A stretch of 64,000 bases of DNA from Streptomyces acidiscabies (GTDB taxonomy: Bacteria; Actinomycetota; Actinomycetes; Streptomycetales; Streptomycetaceae), in the NCBI RefSeq assembly GCF_020010905.1, contig NZ_JAGJBY010000002.1, positions 1,860,001-1,924,000 on the forward strand, given 5' to 3'. The position numbers were made by a program, and so were the translations under genes. This document shows, one piece after another, positions 15,341 to 22,548 of the stretch (position 1 is its first letter; each line of letters opens with the position of its first letter). Under the pieces are notes generated by a model. The model was not told the DNA's origin and searched no databases. It saw only the letters and a list, made by a program, of their open reading frames with translations.

Positions 15341-16186
15341 GTGTCCATCGGCAACTCCCCTGAAGACGAGCGTCCGTTCGCAGACGTTTCCTCCGAGGAA
15401 GCCCCCTCCATCGGCCATGTGCTCCGGCAGGCGCGGATCGCCGCCGGTATGACCGTCGACGACGTCAGTACCGCCACCCGGATCCGCATCGCCATCGTCC
15501 ACGCGATCGAGGCGGACGACTTCACGCCCTGCGGCGGTGACGTCTACGCGCGCGGGCACATCCGTACGGTGGCCCGCGCCGTCCACATCGATCCCGCGCC
15601 GCTGATCGCCCGTTTCGACGCCTCGCACGGAGGGCGTCCCGCGCCGACGCCGGCCGCTCCGCTCTTCGAGGCGGAACGTATCCGCCCGGAGCGCAGGGGG
15701 CCGAACTGGACGGCGGCGATGGTCGCCGCGATCGTCGCCGTGATCGGTTTTGTCGGTTTCACCGCCTTCAAGGGGGGCGGCGAAGGCGACGGAAAGGATC
15801 AGATCGCCGGCGGCGTGACGCCCACGCCGTCCGCCTCCAAGGCGCAGGTCACGCCCAAGAACGAGAAGCCGAGGACCGACCTCCCGCCGACCCCGACCGA
15901 CGACGCCATCGCCGCCGCCCCGCTGGACAAGGTGACCGTCCGCGTCAGCGCCGCGCACGGGCGCAGCTGGATCTCCGCCAAGGACCACAACGGACGGCTG
16001 CTCTTCGACGACCTGCTCAAGAAGGGCCAGTCGAAGACCTTCCAGGACGCCAGCAAGATCAACCTCGTCCTCGGTGACGCCGGGGCGATCGACCTCTGGG
16101 TGAACGGCAAGAAACTCGACAACGACTTCAAGCCGGGCGCGGTCGAGCGGCTGACCTACACGAAGGGCGATCCGCAGGCCGGGTAA
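15341..16186 (+). CDS. RodZ-like membrane-anchored HTH protein (HTH_25, DUF4115)
   Basis: 281 residues from the GTG at 15341 with GAAAGG upstream. An N-terminal helix-turn-helix of the RodZ type (about 22-90: GHVLRQARIAAGMTVDDVS, TRIRIAIVHAIEADDF, YARGHIRTVAR) is followed by a charged linker, one transmembrane helix (about 127-147: AAMVAAIVAVIGFVGFTAF), a proline/threonine-rich spacer and an extracellular beta domain (about 190-280: VTVRVSAAHGRSWISAKD to ERLTYTKGD). In rods RodZ couples MreB to the wall machinery; the role in Streptomyces is not settled. It sits between ftsK and rimO in a conserved order. Confidence 0.85.
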   Translation: MSIGNSPEDERPFADVSSEEAPSIGHVLRQARIAAGMTVDDVSTATRIRIAIVHAIEADDFTPCGGDVYARGHIRTVARAVHIDPAPLIARFDASHGGRPAPTPAAPLFEAERIRPERRGPNWTAAMVAAIVAVIGFVGFTAFKGGGEGDGKDQIAGGVTPTPSASKAQVTPKNEKPRTDLPPTPTDDAIAAAPLDKVTVRVSAAHGRSWISAKDHNGRLLFDDLLKKGQSKTFQDASKINLVLGDAGAIDLWVNGKKLDNDFKPGAVERLTYTKGDPQAG

Positions 16187-16251
16187 GAGGCCGTGATCTT
16201 GGTCAACCCCGTCGGCGTCCGTTGTCGGTGGGACAAAGTAGTCTTGAGCCC

Positions 16252-17724
16252 ATGCCTGAACGCCGTACCGTCGCACTCGTCACCCTTGGCTGCGCCCGTA
16301 ACGAGGTGGACTCGGAGGAGCTCGCAGGCCGTTTGGAGGCGGACGGCTGGCAGCTCGTGGAGTCCGCCGAGGAAGCGGACGTCGCCGTGGTCAACACCTG
16401 CGGATTCGTCGAAGCCGCCAAGAAGGACTCCGTGGACGCCCTCCTGGAGGCCAACGACCTGAAGGGGCACGGCAGAACGCAGGCCGTCGTGGCGGTGGGC
16501 TGCATGGCCGAGCGGTACGGCAAGGAGCTCGCCGAGGCGCTGCCCGAGGCCGACGGCGTGCTCGGCTTCGACGACTACGCGGACATCTCCGACCGCCTCC
16601 AGACCATCCTCAACGGCGGCATCCACGCCTCGCACACCCCGCGCGACCGGCGCAAGCTGCTGCCGATCAGCCCTTCGCAGCGGCAGGAGTCGGCCGCCGG
16701 GGTCGCCCTGCCGGGGCACGCCCCGGTGGACCTCCCCGAGGGCCTCGCGCCCGCCTCAGGACCGCGCGCGCCGCTGCGCCGCCGGCTCGACGGCTCCCCG
16801 GTGGCCTCCGTCAAGCTCGCGTCCGGCTGCGACCGGCGCTGCTCCTTCTGCGCCATCCCGTCCTTCCGCGGCTCCTTCATCTCGCGCCGCCCCTCCGACG
16901 TCCTCAACGAGACGCGGTGGCTGGCCGAGCAGGGCGTCAAGGAGGTCATGCTGGTCTCCGAGAACAACACGTCGTACGGCAAGGACCTCGGCGACATCCG
17001 GCTCCTGGAGTCGCTGCTGCCGGAGCTGGCCGAGGTCGAGGGCCTGGAGCGGGTGCGGGTCAGCTACCTCCAGCCCGCCGAGATGCGGCCCGGCCTCATC
17101 GACGTCCTCACCTCGACGCCCAAGGTCGTGCCGTACTTCGACCTCTCCTTCCAGCACTCCGCGCCGGACGTGCTGCGCGCGATGCGGCGCTTCGGCGACA
17201 CCGACCGGTTCCTCGAACTGCTCGACACCATCCGGAGCAAGGCGCCCCAGGCGGGCGTGCGCTCCAACTTCATCGTCGGCTTCCCCGGCGAGTCCGAGCA
17301 CGACCTCGCCGAGCTGGAGCGGTTCCTGACCGGCGCGCGGCTCGATGCCATCGGCGTCTTCGGGTACTCCGACGAGGACGGCACCGAGGCAGCGACGTAC
17401 GACAACAAGCTCCCCGAGGATCTCGTCGCCGAGCGCCTCGCGCGCGTGTCCCGGCTCGCCGAGGAACTCGTCTCCCAGCGCGCGGAGGAGCGCGTCGGCG
17501 AGAGCGTCCAGGTCCTTGTGGAGTCCGTCGACGAGGTGGAGGGTGTCTACGGCCGTGCGGCGCACCAGGCGCCCGAGACCGACGGCCAGGTGCTCCTCAC
17601 GAGCGGCGAGGGCCTGGAGGTCGGCCGTATGGTCGAGGCGAAGGTGGTCGGCACGGAAGGCGTCGACCTCGTGGCCGAACCGTTGGAGCGCTCGAACGGG
17701 TGGAGTGAGGAGACAGGCAGATGA
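16252..17724 (+). CDS. rimO: ribosomal protein S12 methylthiotransferase RimO
   Basis: 490 residues from the ATG at 16252. The radical SAM methylthiotransferase adds a methylthio group to an aspartate of ribosomal protein uS12. The N-terminal UPF0004 domain has the three cysteines for the auxiliary cluster (TLGCARN, NTCGF, VGCMA). The radical SAM cluster is C193, C197 and C200 (CDRRCSFC) followed by AIPSFRG, which is typical of RimO and not MiaB. A C-terminal TRAM domain ends near VAEPL. A proline-rich insert of about 30 residues (about 145-180) precedes the SAM motif. Its stop overlaps the pgsA start (ATGA), so the two are translationally coupled. Confidence 0.96.
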   Translation: MPERRTVALVTLGCARNEVDSEELAGRLEADGWQLVESAEEADVAVVNTCGFVEAAKKDSVDALLEANDLKGHGRTQAVVAVGCMAERYGKELAEALPEADGVLGFDDYADISDRLQTILNGGIHASHTPRDRRKLLPISPSQRQESAAGVALPGHAPVDLPEGLAPASGPRAPLRRRLDGSPVASVKLASGCDRRCSFCAIPSFRGSFISRRPSDVLNETRWLAEQGVKEVMLVSENNTSYGKDLGDIRLLESLLPELAEVEGLERVRVSYLQPAEMRPGLIDVLTSTPKVVPYFDLSFQHSAPDVLRAMRRFGDTDRFLELLDTIRSKAPQAGVRSNFIVGFPGESEHDLAELERFLTGARLDAIGVFGYSDEDGTEAATYDNKLPEDLVAERLARVSRLAEELVSQRAEERVGESVQVLVESVDEVEGVYGRAAHQAPETDGQVLLTSGEGLEVGRMVEAKVVGTEGVDLVAEPLERSNGWSEETGR

Positions 17725-18767
17725 CGGGTGTTCCGGCGTCGGCCGCGGGCGGCTCCGCACGGGGCGCGGGCAGGGTCTCGCGGGGCTCCGGGGGAGCGGG
17801 TGCGGCTGCCGGGGGGCCGGGATTCTCGCCGGTGTCTCCGACGGCTGGTGAGGCCGGGGGGGCGCGGGTTTCTTCGGGGACCGGTGCGGCCGGGGTTTCC
17901 GGGATCGGTGCGGCCGGGATTTCCGGCGAGGTGCCGGTGTCCTCGGTCGGGGTCGCCGGAGGGGCACAGATGTCTTCGGCAGGGGGTGCCGGCGGGACGC
18001 CGGTGTCTTCGGCGGCGGGTGGCAGTGGGACGCCGGTGTCTTCCGGTGGTGCCGGGGCCGGTGGTGCCGGTGCGGCCGGGGGAGCGGGATCGGGGAGTGA
18101 CGGCGGTGTCGTGGGCGGTGGGTCGGCGGAGGGTGCGCGGCCTCCGCGTGGGGCGAAGGTTGTCGCTGCCGCCGTCAACCAGGCGAGTGTCTGGAACATC
18201 GCCAATCTGCTGACGATGCTGCGGCTGATCCTCGTACCCGGGTTCGTCGCGCTGATGCTGGCCGACGGTGGGTACGACCCGGCGTGGCGCTCGTTCGCCT
18301 GGGCCGCCTTCGCCGTTGCCATGATCACCGACCTGTTCGACGGGCACCTCGCGCGCACGTACGACCTCGTGACCGACTTCGGGAAGATCGCGGACCCCAT
18401 CGCGGACAAGGCGATCATGGGGGCGGCGCTGATCTGTCTGTCCGCCCTCGGTGATCTGCCGTGGTGGGTGACGATCGTGATCCTGGGCCGGGAACTCGGT
18501 GTGACGCTCCTTCGTTTCTGGGTCATCCGGTACGGAGTGATCCCCGCGAGCCGCGGGGGGAAGCTGAAGACCCTCACCCAGGGCGTGGCCGTCGGCATGT
18601 ACGTCCTGGCGCTGACGGGGTGGCTGGCCACCCTGAGGTTCTGGGTGATGGCTGTGGCGGTCGTCCTGACCGTCGTGACGGGGCTGGACTACGTAAGACA
18701 GGCCATTGTGCTGCGGCGTGAGGGAATCGCCGCCCGCAAGGCCGCGTTGGAGGAGACGGAAGCGTGA
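17721..18767 (+). CDS. pgsA: CDP-diacylglycerol-glycerol-3-phosphate phosphatidyltransferase with long low-complexity N-terminus
   Basis: 348 residues. The catalytic part starts near residue 155 (VWNIANLLTMLRLILVPG) and carries the full CDP-alcohol phosphotransferase motif: D204, D207, G208, A211, R212, G221, D225 and D229. It is polytopic and makes phosphatidylglycerol phosphate at the membrane. The first 150 residues are almost only Gly, Ala, Ser, Val and Pro, with repeated words such as TPVSS and SSAGGAGG. PgsA proteins are normally about 180-200 residues, so this is an unusual extension. A start at 17721 is supported by the ATGA overlap with rimO, but internal GTG codons nearer the core could also be used. 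The stop overlaps the cinA start. Confidence 0.93.
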   Translation: MTGVPASAAGGSARGAGRVSRGSGGAGAAAGGPGFSPVSPTAGEAGGARVSSGTGAAGVSGIGAAGISGEVPVSSVGVAGGAQMSSAGGAGGTPVSSAAGGSGTPVSSGGAGAGGAGAAGGAGSGSDGGVVGGGSAEGARPPRGAKVVAAAVNQASVWNIANLLTMLRLILVPGFVALMLADGGYDPAWRSFAWAAFAVAMITDLFDGHLARTYDLVTDFGKIADPIADKAIMGAALICLSALGDLPWWVTIVILGRELGVTLLRFWVIRYGVIPASRGGKLKTLTQGVAVGMYVLALTGWLATLRFWVMAVAVVLTVVTGLDYVRQAIVLRREGIAARKAALEETEA

Positions 18768-19309
18768 GTTCCACGGCCACCGACGTGGTGCGACTACTGA
18801 CGGTGAGGGGCGAGGTGCTGGCCGTCGCCGAGTCGCTGACCGGTGGCCTGGTGGCGGCGGAGATCACCTCGGTCCCCGGGGCGTCCAAGGCGTTCCGGGG
18901 CTCGGTCACGGCGTACGCGACCGAGCTGAAGCGCGAGGTGCTGGGTGTCGACGCGGAGCTGTTGGCCGCGCGCGGAGCGGTGGATGCGCAGGTCGCGGCC
19001 CAGATGGCGACCGGCGTCCGCAAGGCGCTCGGCGCCGACTGGGGCATCGCGACGACCGGCGTCGCCGGCCCCGACCCGCAGGACGGCCGGCCCGTGGGCA
19101 CCGTCTTCGTCGCGGTGGACGGGCCGTTCGGCCCTGGTGCAGGTTCCGCCTCTGGCGGAAAAGTGAAGGCCCTGCGGTTGAACGGCGGCCGTGAGGAAAT
19201 TCGTAGAGAGAGTGTACGGAGCGTACTCGCACTGCTCCTTCAGGAGCTTGCGGGCGAACAGACCGGGAATGAGCGGGCACAGGATACGGAACAGAACGGG
19301 GGGTTTTGA
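18764..19309 (+). CDS. cinA: CinA C-terminal domain protein, nicotinamide-nucleotide amidohydrolase
   Basis: 181 residues from the GTG at 18764, overlapping the pgsA stop by four bases (GTGA). It is a single CinA C-terminal (PncC-type) domain with AVAESLTGGLVAAEIT, VPGASKAFRGSVTAYA and TGVAGPDPQDGRPVGTVFVA. These domains deamidate nicotinamide mononucleotide in the NAD salvage cycle. The N-terminal MoCF-like domain of long CinA proteins is absent, as in most actinobacterial forms. It is the last gene of the coupled rimO-pgsA-cinA group. Confidence 0.92.
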   Translation: MSSTATDVVRLLTVRGEVLAVAESLTGGLVAAEITSVPGASKAFRGSVTAYATELKREVLGVDAELLAARGAVDAQVAAQMATGVRKALGADWGIATTGVAGPDPQDGRPVGTVFVAVDGPFGPGAGSASGGKVKALRLNGGREEIRRESVRSVLALLLQELAGEQTGNERAQDTEQNGGF

Positions 19310-19418
19310 TGTTTGCAGCCCTGAGTGAACACGACATCGCTCCCCGCACGGCCGCAGCGCTAGGCGGTACGGTGGGGCGAGAAGGATGCGGCTACGCGGT
19401 CCGAGGAGGGAGCCACCG

Positions 19419-19799
19419 ATGATTCTGCTCCGTCGCCTGCTGGGTGACGTGCTGCGTCGGCAGCGCCAGCGCCAGGGCCGTACTCTGCGCGAAGTCTCCT
19501 CGTCCGCCCGAGTATCGCTCGGCTATCTCTCCGAGGTGGAGCGGGGGCAGAAGGAGGCATCCTCCGAGCTGCTGTCCGCCATCTGCGACGCGCTGGACGT
19601 ACGGATGTCCGAACTCATGCGGGAAGTGAGCGACGAACTCGCCCTCGCCGAGCTGGCCCAGTCCGCTGCGGCCACCCCCAGCCAGCCCGTGCCGGCCCCG
19701 GTGCGTCCGATGCTGGGTTCCGTCTCGGTGGCCGGTGTGCCTCCGGAGCGGGTGACCATCAAGGCGCCCGCCGAGGCGGTGGACGTGGTCGCCGCCTGA
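19419..19799 (+). CDS. clgR: ClgR-type XRE regulator of clp and lon genes
   Basis: 126 residues from the ATG at 19419 behind GAGGAGGGAG. An XRE-family helix-turn-helix covers about 8-66 (LGDVLRRQRQRQGRTLREVSS; VSLGYLSEVERGQKEAS; LLSAICDALDV). The rest is short and flexible, ending VDVVAA. In S. lividans ClgR activates clpP1, clpC and lon, and two C-terminal alanines make it a ClpP substrate; the same Ala-Ala ending is present here, so protein-level feedback is likely. It is 109 bases after cinA, next to the dps gene, and followed by a hairpin terminator. Confidence 0.93.
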   Translation: MILLRRLLGDVLRRQRQRQGRTLREVSSSARVSLGYLSEVERGQKEASSELLSAICDALDVRMSELMREVSDELALAELAQSAAATPSQPVPAPVRPMLGSVSVAGVPPERVTIKAPAEAVDVVAA

Positions 19800-19813
19800 C
19801 GGCTGTTCGTGTG

Positions 19814-19852
19814 CGTGAGCCCCGGCCGGGGTTGTCCCGGCCGGGGCTCACG
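19814..19852 (+). terminator. T-less hairpin terminator after clgR
   Basis: Perfect 17-bp inverted repeat (CGTGAGCCCCGGCCGGG and its complement) with a five-base loop GTTGT, 14 bases after the clgR stop. There is no T run, which is common among Streptomyces hairpin terminators. Confidence 0.85.
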
Positions 19853-19947
19853 TGTGTCTGCCGGGGCCCGTGTGCGGTTCCGTTTGCCGGGTACCCGGGG
19901 TGCGGGCATCGTGAAGGAGCCTTGATCCCAGCACCGGAGGTCTACGG

Positions 19948-20418
19948 ATGTACGTCGTGAAGAGCCCGCTGTCCGACGCCGATCTGCGGATCGTCGGGGG
20001 TGCTCTGCAAGGGGCCCTCGTCGACCTGATCGACCTCTCGCTGGTCGCCAAGCAGGTCCACTGGAACGTCGTGGGGCCGCGCTTCCGCTCCGTCCACCTC
20101 CAGCTCGACGAGGTCGTCGACGTCGCCCGGCTGCACTCCGACACGGTCGCCGAGCGGGCCTCCGCGCTCGGGGTCTCGCCCGACGGGCGGGCGGCCACGG
20201 TCGCCGGCGGCAGTGGGATCGGGGGTGTGGCCGAGGGGTGGGTGAAGGACACCGACGCGGTGCGGGCGCTGGTCGATGCGCTGGGGGCCGTCATCACTCG
20301 TATGAGGGAACGTGTGGAGGTTACGGGTGACGCGGATGCCGTGAGCCAGGACATTTTCATCGGGATCACCGCGGATCTTGAGAAGCACCATTGGATGTTC
20401 CAGGCGGAGAACGTGTAG
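19948..20418 (+). CDS. Dps-family ferritin-like DNA-protection protein
   Basis: 156 residues, a single four-helix ferritin fold. The Dps ferroxidase signature is visible: VAKQVHWNVVG (first His), FRSVHLQLDEVVDVARLHSDTVAER (His and acidic ligands on helix B), with helix D ending LEKHHWMFQAENV. Dps dodecamers bind DNA non-specifically and oxidise Fe(II) with peroxide, compacting and protecting the nucleoid. From memory this matches the S. coelicolor homolog at SCO5756 (DpsB). It lacks the long lysine-rich tails that some Streptomyces Dps proteins have. Confidence 0.93.
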   Translation: MYVVKSPLSDADLRIVGGALQGALVDLIDLSLVAKQVHWNVVGPRFRSVHLQLDEVVDVARLHSDTVAERASALGVSPDGRAATVAGGSGIGGVAEGWVKDTDAVRALVDALGAVITRMRERVEVTGDADAVSQDIFIGITADLEKHHWMFQAENV

Positions 20419-20426
20419 GGGGCCGT

Positions 20427-20681
20427 GTGGTGGGGTGGATAGGCCGGGTGGTGCTCGGGGCGGTGTGGTGGTGGGGGGCGGTGCGGCTTGCGGTCGTGCC
20501 GGGGGCGGGGGTGGTGGAGGGGGCGGTCGTGGCTGGGGGGTGGGGGTTGAGTCTGCTGCCGGTGCACTGTGTGCCGAGGGCGGGGGCGGTGGGGGTGGTT
20601 GCTGTGGGGCGGTGGCGGGAGGCTTGGCGGGGTGGGGGGTCTGGGGAGGGGGGTCGGGGTGGGCAGGGGCGCGGTGGTTGA
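20427..20681 (+). CDS. possible small membrane protein, uncharacterised
   Basis: A GTG at 20427 with GTAGGGGG upstream opens an 84-residue frame starting nine bases after the dps stop. It has one or two hydrophobic stretches (IGRVVLGAVWWWGAVRLAVV; VVAGGWGLSLLPVHCV) and an Arg/Gly-rich tail. I do not recognise a family. The stretch is extremely G-rich and every frame on this strand is open by composition, so this may be chance. Confidence 0.35.
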   Translation: MVGWIGRVVLGAVWWWGAVRLAVVPGAGVVEGAVVAGGWGLSLLPVHCVPRAGAVGVVAVGRWREAWRGGGSGEGGRGGQGRGG

Positions 20682-20689
20682 GGGAGTTG

Positions 20690-20751
20690 CGGTGGCCCGG
20701 GGGTGCGATGGCCTGGGGGTGCGGTGGCCTGGGGTTCGGTGGCCGAGGGTT
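20690..20751 (+). repeat. G-rich tandem repeat, four copies of 15-16 bases
   Basis: Four head-to-tail units similar to CGGTGGCCTGGGGGTG begin at 20690, 20706, 20722 and 20737, and a partial fifth follows. Runs of three to six G in every unit could form G-quadruplexes in the + strand. The repeats lie in the otherwise empty 177-base gap between the possible small ORF and the short-chain dehydrogenase 3' end. Confidence 0.75.
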
Positions 20752-20858
20752 CGGTGGGAGTGGGAGGGAGGGTGTTGGGCAGGGGTGATGAAGTGTGATG
20801 ATCGGATGTAGCGACTTACGTTGTGGGCCGGGTTACGTCGTCGGTCCGGCGATCCGCG

Positions 20859-21635
20859 TCACCACGGCATCGCGACGCCCCCGTTGGGCCGCAGGATCTG
20901 CCCCGTCATGAACGCCGACGCGTCCGAGGCCAGGTACAGGACCGCGTGCGCGACCTCCTCCGCCTCACCCACCCGCTTCAGCGGCGCCAGGCGGGCCATG
21001 GACGCCTCCGTACGGGCCTGGGCCGCCGCGTCCGGGCGGTCGGTCATCGGCGTGCGGATCCAGCCCGGGGCGACCGCGTTGACGCGGATGCCGTGCGGGC
21101 CGACCTCGGTCGCGAGCGTCCGCGTCAGCTGGACCACGGCCGCCTTGGCGACGCCGTAGCAGAGCAGGCCGGCGCCCCCGGTGTCGACCGCGCCGGACGC
21201 CATCGTGACGATGCTGCCGCCCGAGCCCTGTCCGATCATCCGGTCGGCGGCCTCCTGGCAGGCGTACAGCACGCCCTTGAAGTTGACGGCCCACACCCGG
21301 TCGAGATCCTCGTCGCGGGTCTCCAGGACCGTGCTGCTGTGCATGATCCCGGCGACGGCGGCGAGGATGTCCAGGCGGTCGCAGGAGGCGATGGCGTCGT
21401 GGAGTTGGGTGCGGTCGGTGACGTCTAGGCGGTGGGTGTGTACGCCCGCCTGCACGCCCGTGTGTGCGGCTTTGGCGAGCGTTGCCGTCTCCTCCAGCCC
21501 CCGCGCGTCCCGGTCCGCCGCGTGCACCGTCGCCCCCGCCTCCGCGAGGAGGATCGCGCAGGCGCGGCCGATGCCGCTTGCGGCTCCGGTCACGAACGCG
21601 GTGCGCCCGCTGAGGTCGTACGCCTTCACGGCCAT
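20859..21635 (-). CDS. short-chain dehydrogenase/reductase
   Basis: 258 residues, a classical SDR. Rossmann glycine motif TGAASGIG lies at about 17-24. An Asp at the end of beta-2 (HAADRDARG) suggests NAD(H) preference. The catalytic tetrad is represented by the ADRMIGQGSGGSIVTMASG Ser and by Y-x3-K in CYGVAKAAV. The C-terminal NAPGWIRTPM and FMTGQILRPNGGVAMPW blocks are typical. The substrate cannot be told. It is downstream of the nei-like gene on the same strand (33 bases), so the two may be cotranscribed. Confidence 0.9.
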   Translation of the reverse strand: MAVKAYDLSGRTAFVTGAASGIGRACAILLAEAGATVHAADRDARGLEETATLAKAAHTGVQAGVHTHRLDVTDRTQLHDAIASCDRLDILAAVAGIMHSSTVLETRDEDLDRVWAVNFKGVLYACQEAADRMIGQGSGGSIVTMASGAVDTGGAGLLCYGVAKAAVVQLTRTLATEVGPHGIRVNAVAPGWIRTPMTDRPDAAAQARTEASMARLAPLKRVGEAEEVAHAVLYLASDASAFMTGQILRPNGGVAMPW

Positions 21636-21667
21636 TCATCGACCGTACGAAATAATCTGATGGCTCG

Positions 21668-22450
21668 TCAATTGTGCGGTCCCTTTTGACAGTTCGGGCA
21701 CCAGTACGTGGGGCGGCCGTCCTGGTCGGCGAGGCGGACGGGTGTGCCGCAGTGCAGGCAGGGGCGGCCCGCGCGGCCGTACACGAACAGGTCCTGGCCG
21801 TGGCGGCCCGTCGTCGTGCGGACCGGGCGGGTGCGGTTGGCCTCCAGGAGGCGGTGCGCGAGGGGCGGGAGCTTGGCCGCGCGGTCGGGCGGGAGCGCGC
21901 CGACGGGGAGCCAGGGGGTGGCGCCGGTCAGGAAACACAGCTCGCTCTTGTAGATGTTGCCGATCCCGGCGAGGTTGCGCTGGTCCAGCAGGGCCTCGCC
22001 GAGGGGGCGGGCGGGGTCCTTGAGGAGGTTCGCCAGGGCGCGGCCGGCGTCCCAGTCCGGGCCCAGCAGGTCGGGGCCCAGGTGGCCGACGAGGCTGTCC
22101 TCCCGCGCGGTGCGGATCAGGTTCAGCACGGTCAGGCGGTAGCCGACGGCCGTACGGTCCGCCGTCCCCAGGACCGCCCTGATCTGGTGCCCGGGGCCGC
22201 CCGTCCAGCGCCGGCCCTCCGCGTACACGTACCAGGCGCCCTCCATGCGCAGGTGCGAGTGGAGGGTGAGACCGCCCTCGATCCTCGCGAGGAGGTGCTT
22301 GCCGCGCGGGGTGACGTCCAGGACGGTCCGGCCGGTGAGGTCGACCGTCGCGTATTTCGGGACTCTGAGGTCGGAGAGGGTGAGGGGGGTGCCGGTGAGG
22401 GCGGTGTGGAGACGGCTTGCGGTCTGCCAGACGGTGTCGCCTTCGGGCAT
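21668..22450 (-). CDS. nei: Fpg/Nei-family DNA glycosylase, Nei2-like
   Basis: 260 residues beginning MPEGDTVW; Pro2 and Glu3 are the catalytic residues of bifunctional Fpg/Nei glycosylase/AP lyases. A conserved Lys lies in PRGKHLLAR and the helix-two-turn-helix in LLDQRNLAGIGNIYKSELCF. The C-terminal zinc finger is CLHCG...CPNCQ. The MPEGDT start, rather than MPELPE, points to endonuclease VIII (Nei), which removes oxidised pyrimidines. It lies 98 bases downstream of the Lhr helicase on the same strand, an association repeated in actinobacteria and consistent with DNA repair. Confidence 0.93.
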   Translation of the reverse strand: MPEGDTVWQTASRLHTALTGTPLTLSDLRVPKYATVDLTGRTVLDVTPRGKHLLARIEGGLTLHSHLRMEGAWYVYAEGRRWTGGPGHQIRAVLGTADRTAVGYRLTVLNLIRTAREDSLVGHLGPDLLGPDWDAGRALANLLKDPARPLGEALLDQRNLAGIGNIYKSELCFLTGATPWLPVGALPPDRAAKLPPLAHRLLEANRTRPVRTTTGRHGQDLFVYGRAGRPCLHCGTPVRLADQDGRPTYWCPNCQKGPHN

Positions 22451-22548
22451 GGGGGGGCCTTTGGGGGGAGGGGTGGGGGATGCGCCCGCGCGTGGGGTGG
22501 TGGAGGCAGGGGGGTGGCGATACGGCGCGTCCGCGCGCGGGGGTGTCG

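Noticed and set aside
19310..19418. ClgR operator upstream of clgR
   Set aside because: Fragments such as CGCTAGGCGG resemble the motif, but spacing does not match the recognised CGC-N5-GCG pattern.
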